A stretch of 23,070 bases of DNA from a virus, in IMG/VR virus record IMGVR_UViG_3300044701_000137, positions 1 through 23,070 of that record; one strand, 5' to 3'. Numbering within the stretch: position 1 is the stretch's first letter; the number at the start of each line of letters is the position of its first letter. The position numbers were made by a program, and so were the translations under genes. Shown piece by piece: positions 15,501-21,640 of the stretch. The notes under the pieces are model-generated. The model was not told where the DNA came from and made no database searches. It worked only from the letters and a program-made list of their open reading frames with translations.

Positions 15501-16772
15501 CTATACGATCCATTTGGTTGGTACTGCGAGGGGCTTGCCCCAGTCACTTGTTGTGTTCAATCCTACTGCTAAGTATCTAAAAGCATCTGCGCCGTGACTT
15601 GACCAGTCGTGGAGCGGTTTGTCGTAGAAGACATTGCGCTTCTCATCGTACTCTCTGCGGTAGTTCTTTAGCGCGTCGAGTCCTTGTTTAGTCCTTGGGT
15701 GAAACCAGCAAAACGGGAGGGTTCTTCGAACCGCTTGAATCCCATCATCGACAGATATGCGCGGACACACTTGAATGTTGAGTCCCAGATCCTGTAAAGC
15801 CTCTTTTCTGCTCTTACCTGTTCCCAGTTCTCTAACTTCGACGTCGTGGGGAAGGATGTGTTCAGCGGTCGCGTAACCGTTTTCTTTGATCCATCTGACA
15901 TAGTTATCTAATCCGACTCCGTGGTTCTCGTAGTAATTGACTAGGCGCTTTTCCTGACCAGCAACCTGGCAAACCCAGATAGCCGTACTATCGCCCACAC
16001 CCAAGTCCCAAGCGGTGTAAGTCTTACACAGATGATCTTCTGGGAACTCTTGGAAGCGGTTGGCAGCGAGCGTTTGGATGATCCCTGCGTAGTACGCACC
16101 CTCAACTGGGGCATCGAAGGAACATTCAAACTCTTGCTTGTACTTGCTCTCACCCATTTCCAGACGGGCCGCGTCGAGTTCCTCTTGGCGTAGTAAGCCA
16201 GTCTCGCTTGCCTTGAACTCAAGGAGTTTCCAGTTCGGTTCTTTCTCTGCTCGATCTCGGAAGTCTTTGAAGTGGTTTGCACCTTTAGGCGTTCCTAGAA
16301 ACAGCGCCCACGTTGGAGCCTCTGGCGTGTGCCGGTCTGCCAATGCAGGTCGGATAATCTCGTTCCATGTCTTCGGGTTCTGATCGGCAATCTCGTCGAT
16401 CACGATCCCGTCGAAGTACTGCCCTCGGAGCGTCTCTGCGTTGTCTGAACCGTAGAGTTGGATTCGCCTTCCGAAGAAGTCAACCCGCAATTCCGAGATG
16501 TTGACAGTAGGGTTAAGTGGCCGCGTGAAGTCACAGAGCATATCCCACGCCACTCGCTTTGCTTGCCCGTAGGTGCTGGCGATGTAGCCGAACCGTGGGT
16601 TTGGTCTTTCGCATTGGAGTGCGCTGTGAATAAGTTGATTGATCGCAGCCACAGTCTTGCCCATACGTCGATGAGCGACCACCACCACAAACCTGTTCTC
16701 TGCCACGGCGGTATGAATCTGCCGCTGTTGTGGTCTTGGCTTGTATCCTGTTTCAACTACCTGCTCTGTCAT
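15501..16772 (-). CDS. terL: Terminase large subunit (ATPase/nuclease), 423 aa
   Basis: The ATPase half shows the Walker A-like HRRMGKT (34-40), the Walker B GIVIDE (122-127) and the coupling motif FLGTPKG (158-164). The nuclease half shows the RNase H-like acidic residues: TAWDLGVGDS (252-261, D256), LPHD (307-310, D310) and the final HGADAFRY (393-400, D396). The length is normal. It cuts the concatemeric DNA and drives it through the portal by ATP hydrolysis. The ATG overlaps the small-subunit stop by four bases (ATGA), so the two subunits are translated together. All catalytic positions I can check are present. The gene is probably full length and active. Confidence 0.96.
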   Translation of the reverse strand: MTEQVVETGYKPRPQQRQIHTAVAENRFVVVVAHRRMGKTVAAINQLIHSALQCERPNPRFGYIASTYGQAKRVAWDMLCDFTRPLNPTVNISELRVDFFGRRIQLYGSDNAETLRGQYFDGIVIDEIADQNPKTWNEIIRPALADRHTPEAPTWALFLGTPKGANHFKDFRDRAEKEPNWKLLEFKASETGLLRQEELDAARLEMGESKYKQEFECSFDAPVEGAYYAGIIQTLAANRFQEFPEDHLCKTYTAWDLGVGDSTAIWVCQVAGQEKRLVNYYENHGVGLDNYVRWIKENGYATAEHILPHDVEVRELGTGKSRKEALQDLGLNIQVCPRISVDDGIQAVRRTLPFCWFHPRTKQGLDALKNYRREYDEKRNVFYDKPLHDWSSHGADAFRYLAVGLNTTSDWGKPLAVPTKWIV

Positions 16773-17062
16773 ATACCCGTGACCACCTTGAGGGTGATCG
16801 GGCCGTTCTCTGCGCCTGTATGCTCAGTCCTAGCCAGTTTAGGTATGTGGTATTCAATCGCCCTCAGGTAAATGTCGCAAGCCTTCTCAGGGCTAGATGA
16901 CGCTACCTGTGACAGCCACAGCGCAAAGTTATCTGCGTTGTCGTCTGCCATCCTTGCTATTGCTTCACGAACCTTTGCCGTTGCCTTGTTGACTGACCCC
17001 TTAGGTCTGCCAGGGCCAGGTGCTCCGGTTCCAATTTCTTCCGTTTGTTTATTTTGTTCCAT
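16769..17062 (-). CDS. terS: Probable terminase small subunit, 97 aa
   Basis: Residues 14-26 (APGPGRPKGSVNK) give a Pro/Gly/Lys start like an AT-hook, followed by a helix TAKVREAIARMADDNADNFA and a second helix (EKACDIYLRAIEYHIPKLAR). The AT-hook-like GRPKGSxNKxT element at the start is frequent in phage DNA-recognition proteins placed before the large terminase. The start at 17062 has AGAGGA upstream and opens the packaging operon at the divergent promoter region. The protein should recognise the packaging site and load the large subunit. Identification rests mainly on the position immediately before terL plus the DNA-binding start. Confidence 0.8.
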   Translation of the reverse strand: MEQNKQTEEIGTGAPGPGRPKGSVNKATAKVREAIARMADDNADNFALWLSQVASSSPEKACDIYLRAIEYHIPKLARTEHTGAENGPITLKVVTGI

Positions 17063-17117
17063 GTCCGAATCCTCTAAGGTTGTTCGGTTAAGTGTGTTGC
17101 TAGTTTACAACAGTTTG

Positions 17118-17146
17118 ATTATTAGATAAATGGTATAATCTTACAA
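17118..17146 (-). promoter_or_regulatory. Possible minus-strand sigma70 promoter for the packaging operon
   Basis: On the minus strand TTGTAA (17141-17146) and AATAAT (17118-17123) are separated by 17 bases, four and five of six matches to the sigma70 consensus. It lies about 55 bases before the small-terminase ATG. It overlaps the plus-strand -10 box, so the two promoters could compete. Confidence 0.4.
17131..17139 (+). promoter_or_regulatory. Extended -10 promoter of the lone plus-strand gene
   Basis: TGGTATAAT is a perfect extended -10 element (TGnTATAAT), 23 bases before the ATG at 17163. No good -35 box lies at 17 bases, which extended -10 promoters tolerate. The expected start near 17146 gives a short leader containing GAGGAGG. 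Confidence 0.68.
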
Positions 17147-17162
17147 ACCATGAGGAGGTTTT

Positions 17163-17363
17163 ATGTCGCCAATTGTAAACACAGATGTAAAAATGTCTAA
17201 GTCAATGCTCGAAGCCTTGACCCTTCACGAAACATTCTGCGTCGCCAGTAGGATTGATTCCGTGACTACAGAGCAGGTCAAGAACTTTATTAGTAAGCGG
17301 TTTAGCCAAAAACTAGCAGATCAGTTCGACCCAAAGTATTTGTTTAATACCCGAGGAGCCTGA
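17163..17363 (+). CDS. Lone plus-strand gene, 66 aa, function unknown
   Basis: This is the only complete gene on the plus strand. GAGGAGG lies four bases before the ATG and a TGnTATAAT promoter just upstream, so expression is very likely. The protein (VNTDVKMSKSMLEALTLHET, then FCVASRIDSVTTEQVKNFIS and KRFSQKLADQFDPKYLF) is mostly helical, slightly basic, with one Cys and no recognised motif. A regulatory or host-takeover role is possible since such short, strongly signalled genes often act early, but that is inference. It is divergent from the terminase operon and its last 20 bases overlap the end of the convergent 430-residue gene. Confidence 0.82.
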   Translation: MSPIVNTDVKMSKSMLEALTLHETFCVASRIDSVTTEQVKNFISKRFSQKLADQFDPKYLFNTRGA

Positions 17364-18636
17364 GAGTTTCCTCATCCAGGATTCCGGCATAAGGCTTCAT
17401 TTGTAGCGCCCGAATGTCGGTTTGTCTTGGGGAAGTTGCAGAGGGTATGCCGCGCTCCTCTACAACCTTAGGCAGCAACTGAAATATGTTGATGTCTTTA
17501 TCTACCCTTCCTAATCCTTCGCCTGGTACTCCCTTTGGGTAAGAAGCGTGACCAGAAGCCTCAATCATTGGTTTGTCAGCGAAGATCCTTCCAATGTTCA
17601 TAATCTGGGCATCAAATCCGCCAAGTTGCTTTGGATCTGACACCGCAAGTCTGGCTTGTCCAATGTTTAAGCCGCCAACATCCCTGAACTCGACGTCCAA
17701 CGTCTGCTTAATCTTTTTACGGTTTGCATCCGAGAACGATTGATACTGTTTAATGCTCTCCGGTGAATCTATACCTTTCCAGTCAGGGACAATCTTTTTA
17801 ATTTCCTTGTCCATCTGCTTTTTTATACTCTTTGGTAATGCGCTCTCAGCGTATGAAAGCATTGTTTCGCCAGTCATAGTGGCGAAGTCTCCGCCTGTTG
17901 GGGCCATGCGCCACGGCATATAAAGTGGGTCTTTACCAGTAACTTCGCGCAGTACTTGGGCCTGGTTCATGATCTGCTTTACCGGACCTTTTGCCGATGC
18001 CCATACAAATGGATTTTCAAACATGAAGTCTTGACCGCCACCTAACCTTACTGGGCGTTTCAAGGCAACGTCATTTATTGACGTCAGCAACCCACCTGCT
18101 GCGGTACGGTCTGACATACTCGTAATGAACGGATAACCCTCAAATTGTGTAAGCGGAATTGCCGGAACATCTAGGTTTACAGTCTCGTCTACTGTAGTGG
18201 TTGTTTCTTTAATCCGAGGCTGCTCTTTTATTCTTGGGTCAAACCTTTGGTCATAACTTACGTCGCCAAACTTTGTTACCCGAGGACCAATAGCCCCAAC
18301 AGGAGGCTGGTTCTGTATCTCTCTTACAATTTTGCTGGCAACGTCGGACGCCTTCTTTGCGCCAGGTGCGGCCACAGGAATAAGGCCGGCTGCCTCTGCT
18401 GCGTACTCCTTATCAGCCGTGATAGGAATGTAACCGCCGGTCCCAGACGGGGGCATACGGAACAACGGGTCGCCGTAAGAAGCCTTCTCAACGAACTGGG
18501 ACGACGGCAGGATCAGATCCATGAGCGCCCCCATCATTGTGGGATTCATCTGCGCCTGGACTTCCTCTCGCCCCTTAAGAAGCGCCGCAAACTTGCGTAG
18601 CCACTCGGTTTGTTGAGGTGCGGATAGGTCAGCCAT
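17344..18636 (-). CDS. Uncharacterised phage protein, 430 aa, polyvalent-domain-like
   Basis: I do not recognise an enzyme. The N-terminal 80 residues read QMNPTMMGALMDLILPSSQF and FRMPPSGTGGYIPITADKEY. The region from about 160 to 390 resembles a domain met in large phage and plasmid polyvalent proteins: YPFITSMSDRTAAGGLLTSI, PFVWASAKGPVKQIMNQAQV, ATMTGETMLSYAESALPKSI, then GHASYPKGVPGEG. This may be one compact enzyme-like or binding domain delivered with the DNA, but no catalytic residue can be assigned. It is the last minus-strand gene before the plus-strand gene. It starts directly after the basic 114-residue protein's stop. It could also be a virion protein. Gene reality is certain from length and composition. 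Confidence 0.75.
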   Translation of the reverse strand: MADLSAPQQTEWLRKFAALLKGREEVQAQMNPTMMGALMDLILPSSQFVEKASYGDPLFRMPPSGTGGYIPITADKEYAAEAAGLIPVAAPGAKKASDVASKIVREIQNQPPVGAIGPRVTKFGDVSYDQRFDPRIKEQPRIKETTTTVDETVNLDVPAIPLTQFEGYPFITSMSDRTAAGGLLTSINDVALKRPVRLGGGQDFMFENPFVWASAKGPVKQIMNQAQVLREVTGKDPLYMPWRMAPTGGDFATMTGETMLSYAESALPKSIKKQMDKEIKKIVPDWKGIDSPESIKQYQSFSDANRKKIKQTLDVEFRDVGGLNIGQARLAVSDPKQLGGFDAQIMNIGRIFADKPMIEASGHASYPKGVPGEGLGRVDKDINIFQLLPKVVEERGIPSATSPRQTDIRALQMKPYAGILDEETLRLLGY

Positions 18637-18638
18637 TC

Positions 18639-18983
18639 TTACTTTTCTTTCGGCTTGTAGCGGTCTTTGAGCCTTTGGCCGAGGGCTTTGAGCGAGCGGA
18701 GATCTTCTTGGTTTTTGGGGACTTTGGCTCCCCAGCGCTTGAATTGCATTGCTGCTGGAGTAGGCGCTCCGCTCTTGTCTTGCAGATTGTGTCCAGCAGT
18801 AAGGGCTTGGGCGGCTTTGCGGTAGATGAACTTGGCTCGGTCGTACTGGTCGCCTTGGCTTGCGCCTTTGGTCGTCCGAACAGGCGAGCGAACATCTCCA
18901 CCAGACCGATTATGTTCGGCCATCTTTTTGTTTGTCCGTTTGTCATAAGCCTCGAACCTCTTTGCCGCTTCCTTGATTTTCAT
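18639..18983 (-). CDS. Basic hypothetical phage protein, 114 aa
   Basis: The protein is Lys/Arg-rich throughout: KIKEAAKRFEAYDKRTNKKM at the start, YDRAKFIYRKAAQALTAGH in the middle, and LRSLKALGQRLKDRYKPKEK at the end. It may bind nucleic acid, or be a small basic virion component; no motif decides. The first 41 bases overlap the end of the methyltransferase gene, with no clear ribosome site, so coupling or a later start (Met21) is possible. A longer-looking frame on the same strand is a shadow. The next gene starts two bases after its stop. Confidence 0.65.
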   Translation of the reverse strand: MKIKEAAKRFEAYDKRTNKKMAEHNRSGGDVRSPVRTTKGASQGDQYDRAKFIYRKAAQALTAGHNLQDKSGAPTPAAMQFKRWGAKVPKNQEDLRSLKALGQRLKDRYKPKEK

Positions 18984-19680
18984 AGATTACATAGCCCCGA
19001 TTAGATCTCAGGAAAACTTTGCTAAGACCTTTTTGACTGCCGATTTCGTCCACAGCACGACAGATTCCAGGAAATTGCGTAGGCGTGTAATCATCGAAGA
19101 CAACCACTCGCGGATTTTTAAGTTTTGCATATTCGCTCCTTACATCCTCGTATGTGTGCGCTCCGTCTAAAAATGCGAAGTCGCACTCCTGTGGCTGGAA
19201 TGTAACCTTACTGTCTCCGGTTACAAACTTAACAAATTTGATAATGTCTGACCACGGTTCCAGAAGTTCTGCTCTGGTCTTCTGCCCGTTGTGGTCGTCT
19301 ATGCAGTTCCAGTACATCTTTACATTGTGCTGGAGGATGTCGTGCGTAACGATGCTTCCCGTCTTGCCTGAATCTTGGATCGCCTTTGCCATACATAGCG
19401 CCGAGAAGCCTCGCGCCGTTCCCGTCTCAACAACTCGGACAGAGTCTCTGCTTTCCAAGAACCGTCGGAGAGTACTGTATAAAACACGCCCGTGTTCATA
19501 GCAAAGTTCTGATCCCTTCATCACTACCTGGGTGTGCAGGGCTAGGTTGTGATACCAGTCCTTGTCTATGGGGTAGCCAGTCGATTCTTCGTAACGGTCT
19601 ATGTCTGGGTATACCTTAGCCTTACAAGCCTCCCAGAGAGCCTTATAGATCCTTGGAGAGCCTTGTTTCTGGAACGTCAC
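18943..19680 (-). CDS. Class I SAM-dependent methyltransferase, 245 aa (GTG start)
   Basis: Motif I is VVETGTARGFSALCMAKAI (83-101), the SAM-binding loop. IVTHDI (110-115) is the acidic strand-2 region, FAFLDGAHTYEDVRSEYAKL (168-187) the catalytic-side strand, and VVVFDDYTP (192-200) the following strand and metal-like DD pair. This set is the pattern of small-molecule or sugar O-methyltransferases (Methyltransf_24-like), not of DNA methylases, which would need DPPY or PC motifs. It may modify a sugar, which would fit the glycosyltransferase elsewhere in this genome; this link is inference. It starts at GTG, overlapping the previous stop as GTGA. The first 80 residues are helical and unassigned. 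Confidence 0.85.
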   Translation of the reverse strand: MTFQKQGSPRIYKALWEACKAKVYPDIDRYEESTGYPIDKDWYHNLALHTQVVMKGSELCYEHGRVLYSTLRRFLESRDSVRVVETGTARGFSALCMAKAIQDSGKTGSIVTHDILQHNVKMYWNCIDDHNGQKTRAELLEPWSDIIKFVKFVTGDSKVTFQPQECDFAFLDGAHTYEDVRSEYAKLKNPRVVVFDDYTPTQFPGICRAVDEIGSQKGLSKVFLRSNRGYVIYENQGSGKEVRGL

Positions 19681-19838
19681 TTCTTTGGTTTCTTATACTC
19701 AGGCTTGTTCTTCATGGAGCCAGTCTCCTTTACAAACTTCTTGGCAACTGACTGAGAAATACCTAACTTCTTGGCCATCTTGCCGCTAGAGGCTGCGGCT
19801 TGCATAAAACGGTTCTGGGCTTTGGATACGCTCGGCAC
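19677..19838 (-). CDS. Small DUF3008-like basic protein, 53 aa (GTG start)
   Basis: A short gene below common length limits. GTG at 19838 has AGGAG six bases upstream. The protein starts MPSVSKAQNRFMQAAASSGK and continues AKKLGISQSVAKKFVKETGS, ending in a Lys-rich tail. The start PxxSKAQxRFM is the signature of the DUF3008 family of small phage and bacterial proteins, whose function is unknown. The helix-turn part around LGISQSVAKKF could bind DNA. Its stop overlaps the GTG of the methyltransferase (GTGA), so both are translated in sequence. Confidence 0.78.
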   Translation of the reverse strand: MPSVSKAQNRFMQAAASSGKMAKKLGISQSVAKKFVKETGSMKNKPEYKKPKK

Positions 19839-19927
19839 TTTACACTCCTAAATAGAAGCCACCCTGGTGCGCTTGGACTTCCAGACGGCATTGTAATCCG
19901 TCATGCCAGAAGGCGTGGGTGGAATTG

Positions 19928-20278
19928 TTAATCTTCGGATTCTTCTTCGCCTTCTTCTTCCCCTTCTTCTTCTTCTTTGAATTCGTAGGCAGCGCATGTG
20001 TTCTTTTCGGAACAGGTGAACTCCCACAGTTCGCAGAAGCCGTCGCCCTTCTTCAGTTCAGCCATGTCGGTATTGAAGTACTCGCAATGCTTACACTTGT
20101 CAGCGCCAGTAGCGGGGCCGTAGGAAGCCTTCATAACCGCCTTGGCCTTGTTCTCGGAGTTCATTGCCTTGTCCATCATAGCCTCTGGCATTTCCATCTC
20201 TGGCTCCAGTAGACCGCCTTCCATCTTCTTGCCGTGTTTTCCACCACCAAGAAGGCCAATAACTATCGTCGGTTTCAT
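19928..20278 (-). CDS. Cysteine-cluster protein with acidic tail, 116 aa
   Basis: Five Cys form a compact metal-site candidate: C62, C65, C82, C89 and C95 (KCKHCEYF; GFCELWEFTC; NTCAAYEF). The spacing (2, 16, 6 and 5 residues) and the aromatic neighbours recur in small phage proteins with CxxCxxF...CxLW...C...Y patterns, expected to bind zinc or iron. Residues 1-60 are Met/Gly/Lys-rich (LLGGGKHGKKMEGGLLEPEM). The last 17 residues are almost all Glu with Gly, Ser and Asp. AGGA lies eight bases before the ATG, directly behind a hairpin at 20289-20331. Role unknown. Confidence 0.75.
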   Translation of the reverse strand: MKPTIVIGLLGGGKHGKKMEGGLLEPEMEMPEAMMDKAMNSENKAKAVMKASYGPATGADKCKHCEYFNTDMAELKKGDGFCELWEFTCSEKNTCAAYEFKEEEEGEEEGEEESED

Positions 20279-20288
20279 TTGCTAGTCC

Positions 20289-20331
20289 TAAAAAGGTGAC
20301 CCCCACAAGGCCGTGAGGCGATGCAGGGGTC
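20289..20331 (-). terminator. Possible intrinsic terminator or structured leader before the Cys-cluster gene
   Basis: On the minus strand GACCCC (20326-20331) pairs with GGGGTC (20298-20303) and, inside, GCC pairs with GGC across a TCAC loop, with a symmetric six-base internal loop between. ACC and five T (20290-20294) follow. It could end transcripts of the small-gene cluster or regulate the next gene. Confidence 0.5.
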
Positions 20332-20383
20332 TTGGGCTTGAAGGAGCGCCGGAGGAGGACGGACTACTCCGACGACAATCATA

Positions 20384-20614
20384 TCAATTTTGTTGCGGAT
20401 TTGCAACAGGTTTGTACGCCCATTGGATTTTTCTTCCGGTGCTACCTTCGGCTCGGCTGACCTGTTCCCTGGCTACTTTGTTCGCAGACATCAGGGAGGC
20501 CAGAGAACCGCTTGCAATGCCTGGCTTCATCTCTAGTGCCACCTGAATCTGCTTTAGGGTTACAGGCGTACCCGATTTGGTTACAAAGTCATAGATGCGT
20601 GTTGTGTTCTTCAT
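20384..20614 (-). CDS. Small winged-HTH-like DNA-binding protein, 76 aa
   Basis: The ATG at 20614 is preferred to a longer TTG start since AGAGGAAA lies just upstream. The domain reads TRIYDFVTKSGTPVTLKQIQ, VALEMKPGIASGSLASLMSA and NKVAREQVSRAEGSTGRKIQ, then WAYKPV. This order, a helix, a TLKQIQVAL second helix, a recognition helix and a basic wing with aromatic end, is that of a winged helix. It is probably a phage regulator of early or middle genes. The first 26 bases overlap the small membrane protein gene. The stop is followed by a 105-base gap with hairpins. Confidence 0.75.
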   Translation of the reverse strand: MKNTTRIYDFVTKSGTPVTLKQIQVALEMKPGIASGSLASLMSANKVAREQVSRAEGSTGRKIQWAYKPVANPQQN

Positions 20615-20762
20615 TGCACTTTCCTCTAATCGGACAATTGCGTCCTTGATTACAATCTCCAAAAATCTCACAGCAACTTGGCGCTTTTCGGCAGGTATAT
20701 ACAAACCAGATACCCCCTACAACCCATGCCGTAATCGCGCATCCGACAAGCAACCATAACAT
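20589..20762 (-). CDS. Small membrane protein with Cys-rich tail, 57 aa
   Basis: This frame is short and overlaps both neighbours (46 and 26 bases) but has a convincing protein. Residues 2-22 form one transmembrane helix (LWLLVGCAITAWVVGGIWFV). Then a Cys-rich tail follows with C24, C30, C31, C37, C43 and C49, including GDCNQGRNCPIRGKC. A helix followed by a CxxGRxCP motif recurs in tiny phage membrane proteins of unknown role. No strong ribosome site is visible, so coupling to the zinc-ribbon-like gene is likely. The tail could be outside the membrane and disulphide-bonded or bind metal; the sequence does not decide. Confidence 0.75.
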   Translation of the reverse strand: MLWLLVGCAITAWVVGGIWFVYTCRKAPSCCEIFGDCNQGRNCPIRGKCNEEHNTHL

Positions 20763-20920
20763 TTCCATTGCCGCATCCTCTCTCCGCGTTGTATAAGCCG
20801 ACCGTTTTCTATGTTTCTGTACTGCTGACAGGAATTACAAAACTTCTCGCCCGTGATCCGAACCGCAGCCCTTTCAACTTGCCCCTCGATACCTTTCCGA
20901 GTAATAGTTCTCTCGTCCAA
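20717..20920 (-). CDS. Zinc-ribbon-like small protein, 67 aa (TTG start)
   Basis: Two CxxC pairs (FCNSCQQY, then KCYGCLSD) about 26 residues apart flank a basic linker (NIENGRLIQRGERMRQWK). This is the form of a zinc ribbon that binds DNA, RNA or a protein partner. The only usable start is TTG at 20920, since no ATG precedes the first CxxC pair. The ribosome site is weak (GGGG), so it probably depends on the upstream genes. Its start overlaps the end of the HTH gene by 47 bases and its end overlaps the membrane-protein gene. Function unknown. Confidence 0.65.
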   Translation of the reverse strand: MDERTITRKGIEGQVERAAVRITGEKFCNSCQQYRNIENGRLIQRGERMRQWKCYGCLSDARLRHGL

Positions 20921-21059
20921 TTCTTTTAACCCCGACGTTTTTTGACTTCCGTAATAACTGGTTCGCGTAACTTCGTGAAATCAAGAAGTACTCCGCGATC
21001 TGCTTGCTCGTGACTGGCCGTTTCCTTTCCAGGACGTACCTCTCGACTGCTTCCACCAT
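20874..21059 (-). CDS. HTH DNA-binding-like protein, 61 aa
   Basis: The protein reads VEAVERYVLERKRPVTSKQI, AEYFLISRSYANQLLRKSKN, then GVKRIGRENYYS. The middle is a helix-turn-helix (TSKQIAEYF turn SRSYANQLLRK) with a likely wing. AAGAGG lies seven bases before the ATG at 21059. It overlaps the end of the 82-residue gene upstream for 134 bases in another frame, and a 7-bp tandem duplication (21053-21066) sits exactly at this start. It may be an independent gene or the former C-terminal half of the upstream gene. A regulatory role is likely. Confidence 0.68.
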   Translation of the reverse strand: MVEAVERYVLERKRPVTSKQIAEYFLISRSYANQLLRKSKNVGVKRIGRENYYSERYRGAS

Positions 21060-21174
21060 CCACCATCCTCTTGTAGCGTTCCATAGACTCCCGCAAGTCA
21101 GTCTTGGCTGCGGGGACGTACTGAAATTTAGACCAGTTTGGGTCTAGGATCTTAGAAACACTATTCGTCTTCAT
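20926..21174 (-). CDS. Hypothetical phage protein, 82 aa, overlapping an HTH gene
   Basis: The start at 21174 overlaps the end of the 57-residue gene (14 bases). The N-terminal half (KILDPNWSKFQYVPAAKTDL, then RESMERYKRMV) looks like a conserved small phage protein with the YVPAxxTDLR element. The second half (residues 39-82) shares its DNA with the HTH gene and reads less like a fold, though it ends in a basic EVKKRRG as similar phage proteins do. Either this is a full gene with true overlap, or the frame shifted after the 7-bp duplication. Function unknown. Confidence 0.5.
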   Translation of the reverse strand: MKTNSVSKILDPNWSKFQYVPAAKTDLRESMERYKRMVDGGSSREVRPGKETASHEQADRGVLLDFTKLREPVITEVKKRRG

Positions 21175-21334
21175 GGATCGCGTTCGCCCAACGGTAGACC
21201 GCAAGGATGTGGTTTTCGGCTTCTTGGCAAAGTTGGACAATCCTGCTTCTGTTCGGATCGTACGCGTGAGCCAGTTCGCGCTGGAGATCGCGAGCGATAT
21301 CACCGAGTTTAACAACGTGTTCAGCCTCATACAT
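21161..21334 (-). CDS. Small helical phage protein, 57 aa
   Basis: A short gene with one of the best ribosome sites in the window: AGGAGG five bases before ATG at 21334. The protein (MYEAEHVVKLGDIARDLQRE, then AHAYDPNRSRIVQLCQEAEN and AVYRWANAIHEDE) is acidic and helical. A longer frame on the same DNA starts a few bases later but lacks this site, so that longer frame is not the gene here. It overlaps the next gene's ATG. Function unknown. Confidence 0.82.
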   Translation of the reverse strand: MYEAEHVVKLGDIARDLQRELAHAYDPNRSRIVQLCQEAENHILAVYRWANAIHEDE

Positions 21335-21352
21335 TTGTACCTCCTATGTTAT

Positions 21353-21631
21353 TCATGTGTTCTTCTCCTTTAGTTTGGCTTCAATTGCCCTTGCAAAACC
21401 AAATGTCATAAATGCACTAAAGTTTTTAGCAATATCTTGAAGTTCCTCGTCAGTCAACCCAACCCATTCACGCTTTGGTTGCTTCAGAGCCTCCTCAATC
21501 TCTTGGCTAACCTCGCTGAACAGTTCCATTGCTAGTGCTTGGCGTAGTTCTGCTCTCGCTTTGTGTAATTCGCTCTCTCTGCGCTCCAACCTTTTCAACG
21601 CCATCTCTGCTCCTTTGCGTAGGTCAGTCAT
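21353..21631 (-). CDS. Conserved helical phage protein, 92 aa
   Basis: I choose ATG at 21631 (MTDLRKGAEMALKRLERRES) instead of a TTG 33 bases upstream. Residues 1-50 are a charged coiled-coil-like helix. The second half contains KREWVGLTDEELQDIA and the end FARAIEAKLKEKN, a pair that recurs in small uncharacterised phage proteins. A TATAAT box lies nine bases before this ATG, so the mRNA may begin close to it. The gene is followed by the 57-residue gene after 18 bases. Confidence 0.78.
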   Translation of the reverse strand: MTDLRKGAEMALKRLERRESELHKARAELRQALAMELFSEVSQEIEEALKQPKREWVGLTDEELQDIAKNFSAFMTFGFARAIEAKLKEKNT

Positions 21632-21640
21632 AGCATCACC

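Noticed and set aside
17115-17120. TTGATT as the -35 box of the plus-strand promoter
   Set aside because: It is only 13 bases from the -10 box; the extended -10 element explains the promoter better.
18629-18946. A 105-residue minus-strand frame over the basic hypothetical gene
   Set aside because: It overlaps the 114-residue frame, which starts by overlapping the methyltransferase end and has a more regular helical composition.
19848-19904. A possible 18-codon peptide (MTDYNAVWKSKRTRVASI) between two genes
   Set aside because: It is too short and has no clear ribosome site; a chance frame in an 89-base gap is just as likely.
20926-21330. The 134-codon frame beginning at 21330
   Set aside because: The strong AGGAGG site serves the ATG at 21334 in another frame, giving a better 57-residue protein. 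The real gene in this frame more probably starts at 21174.
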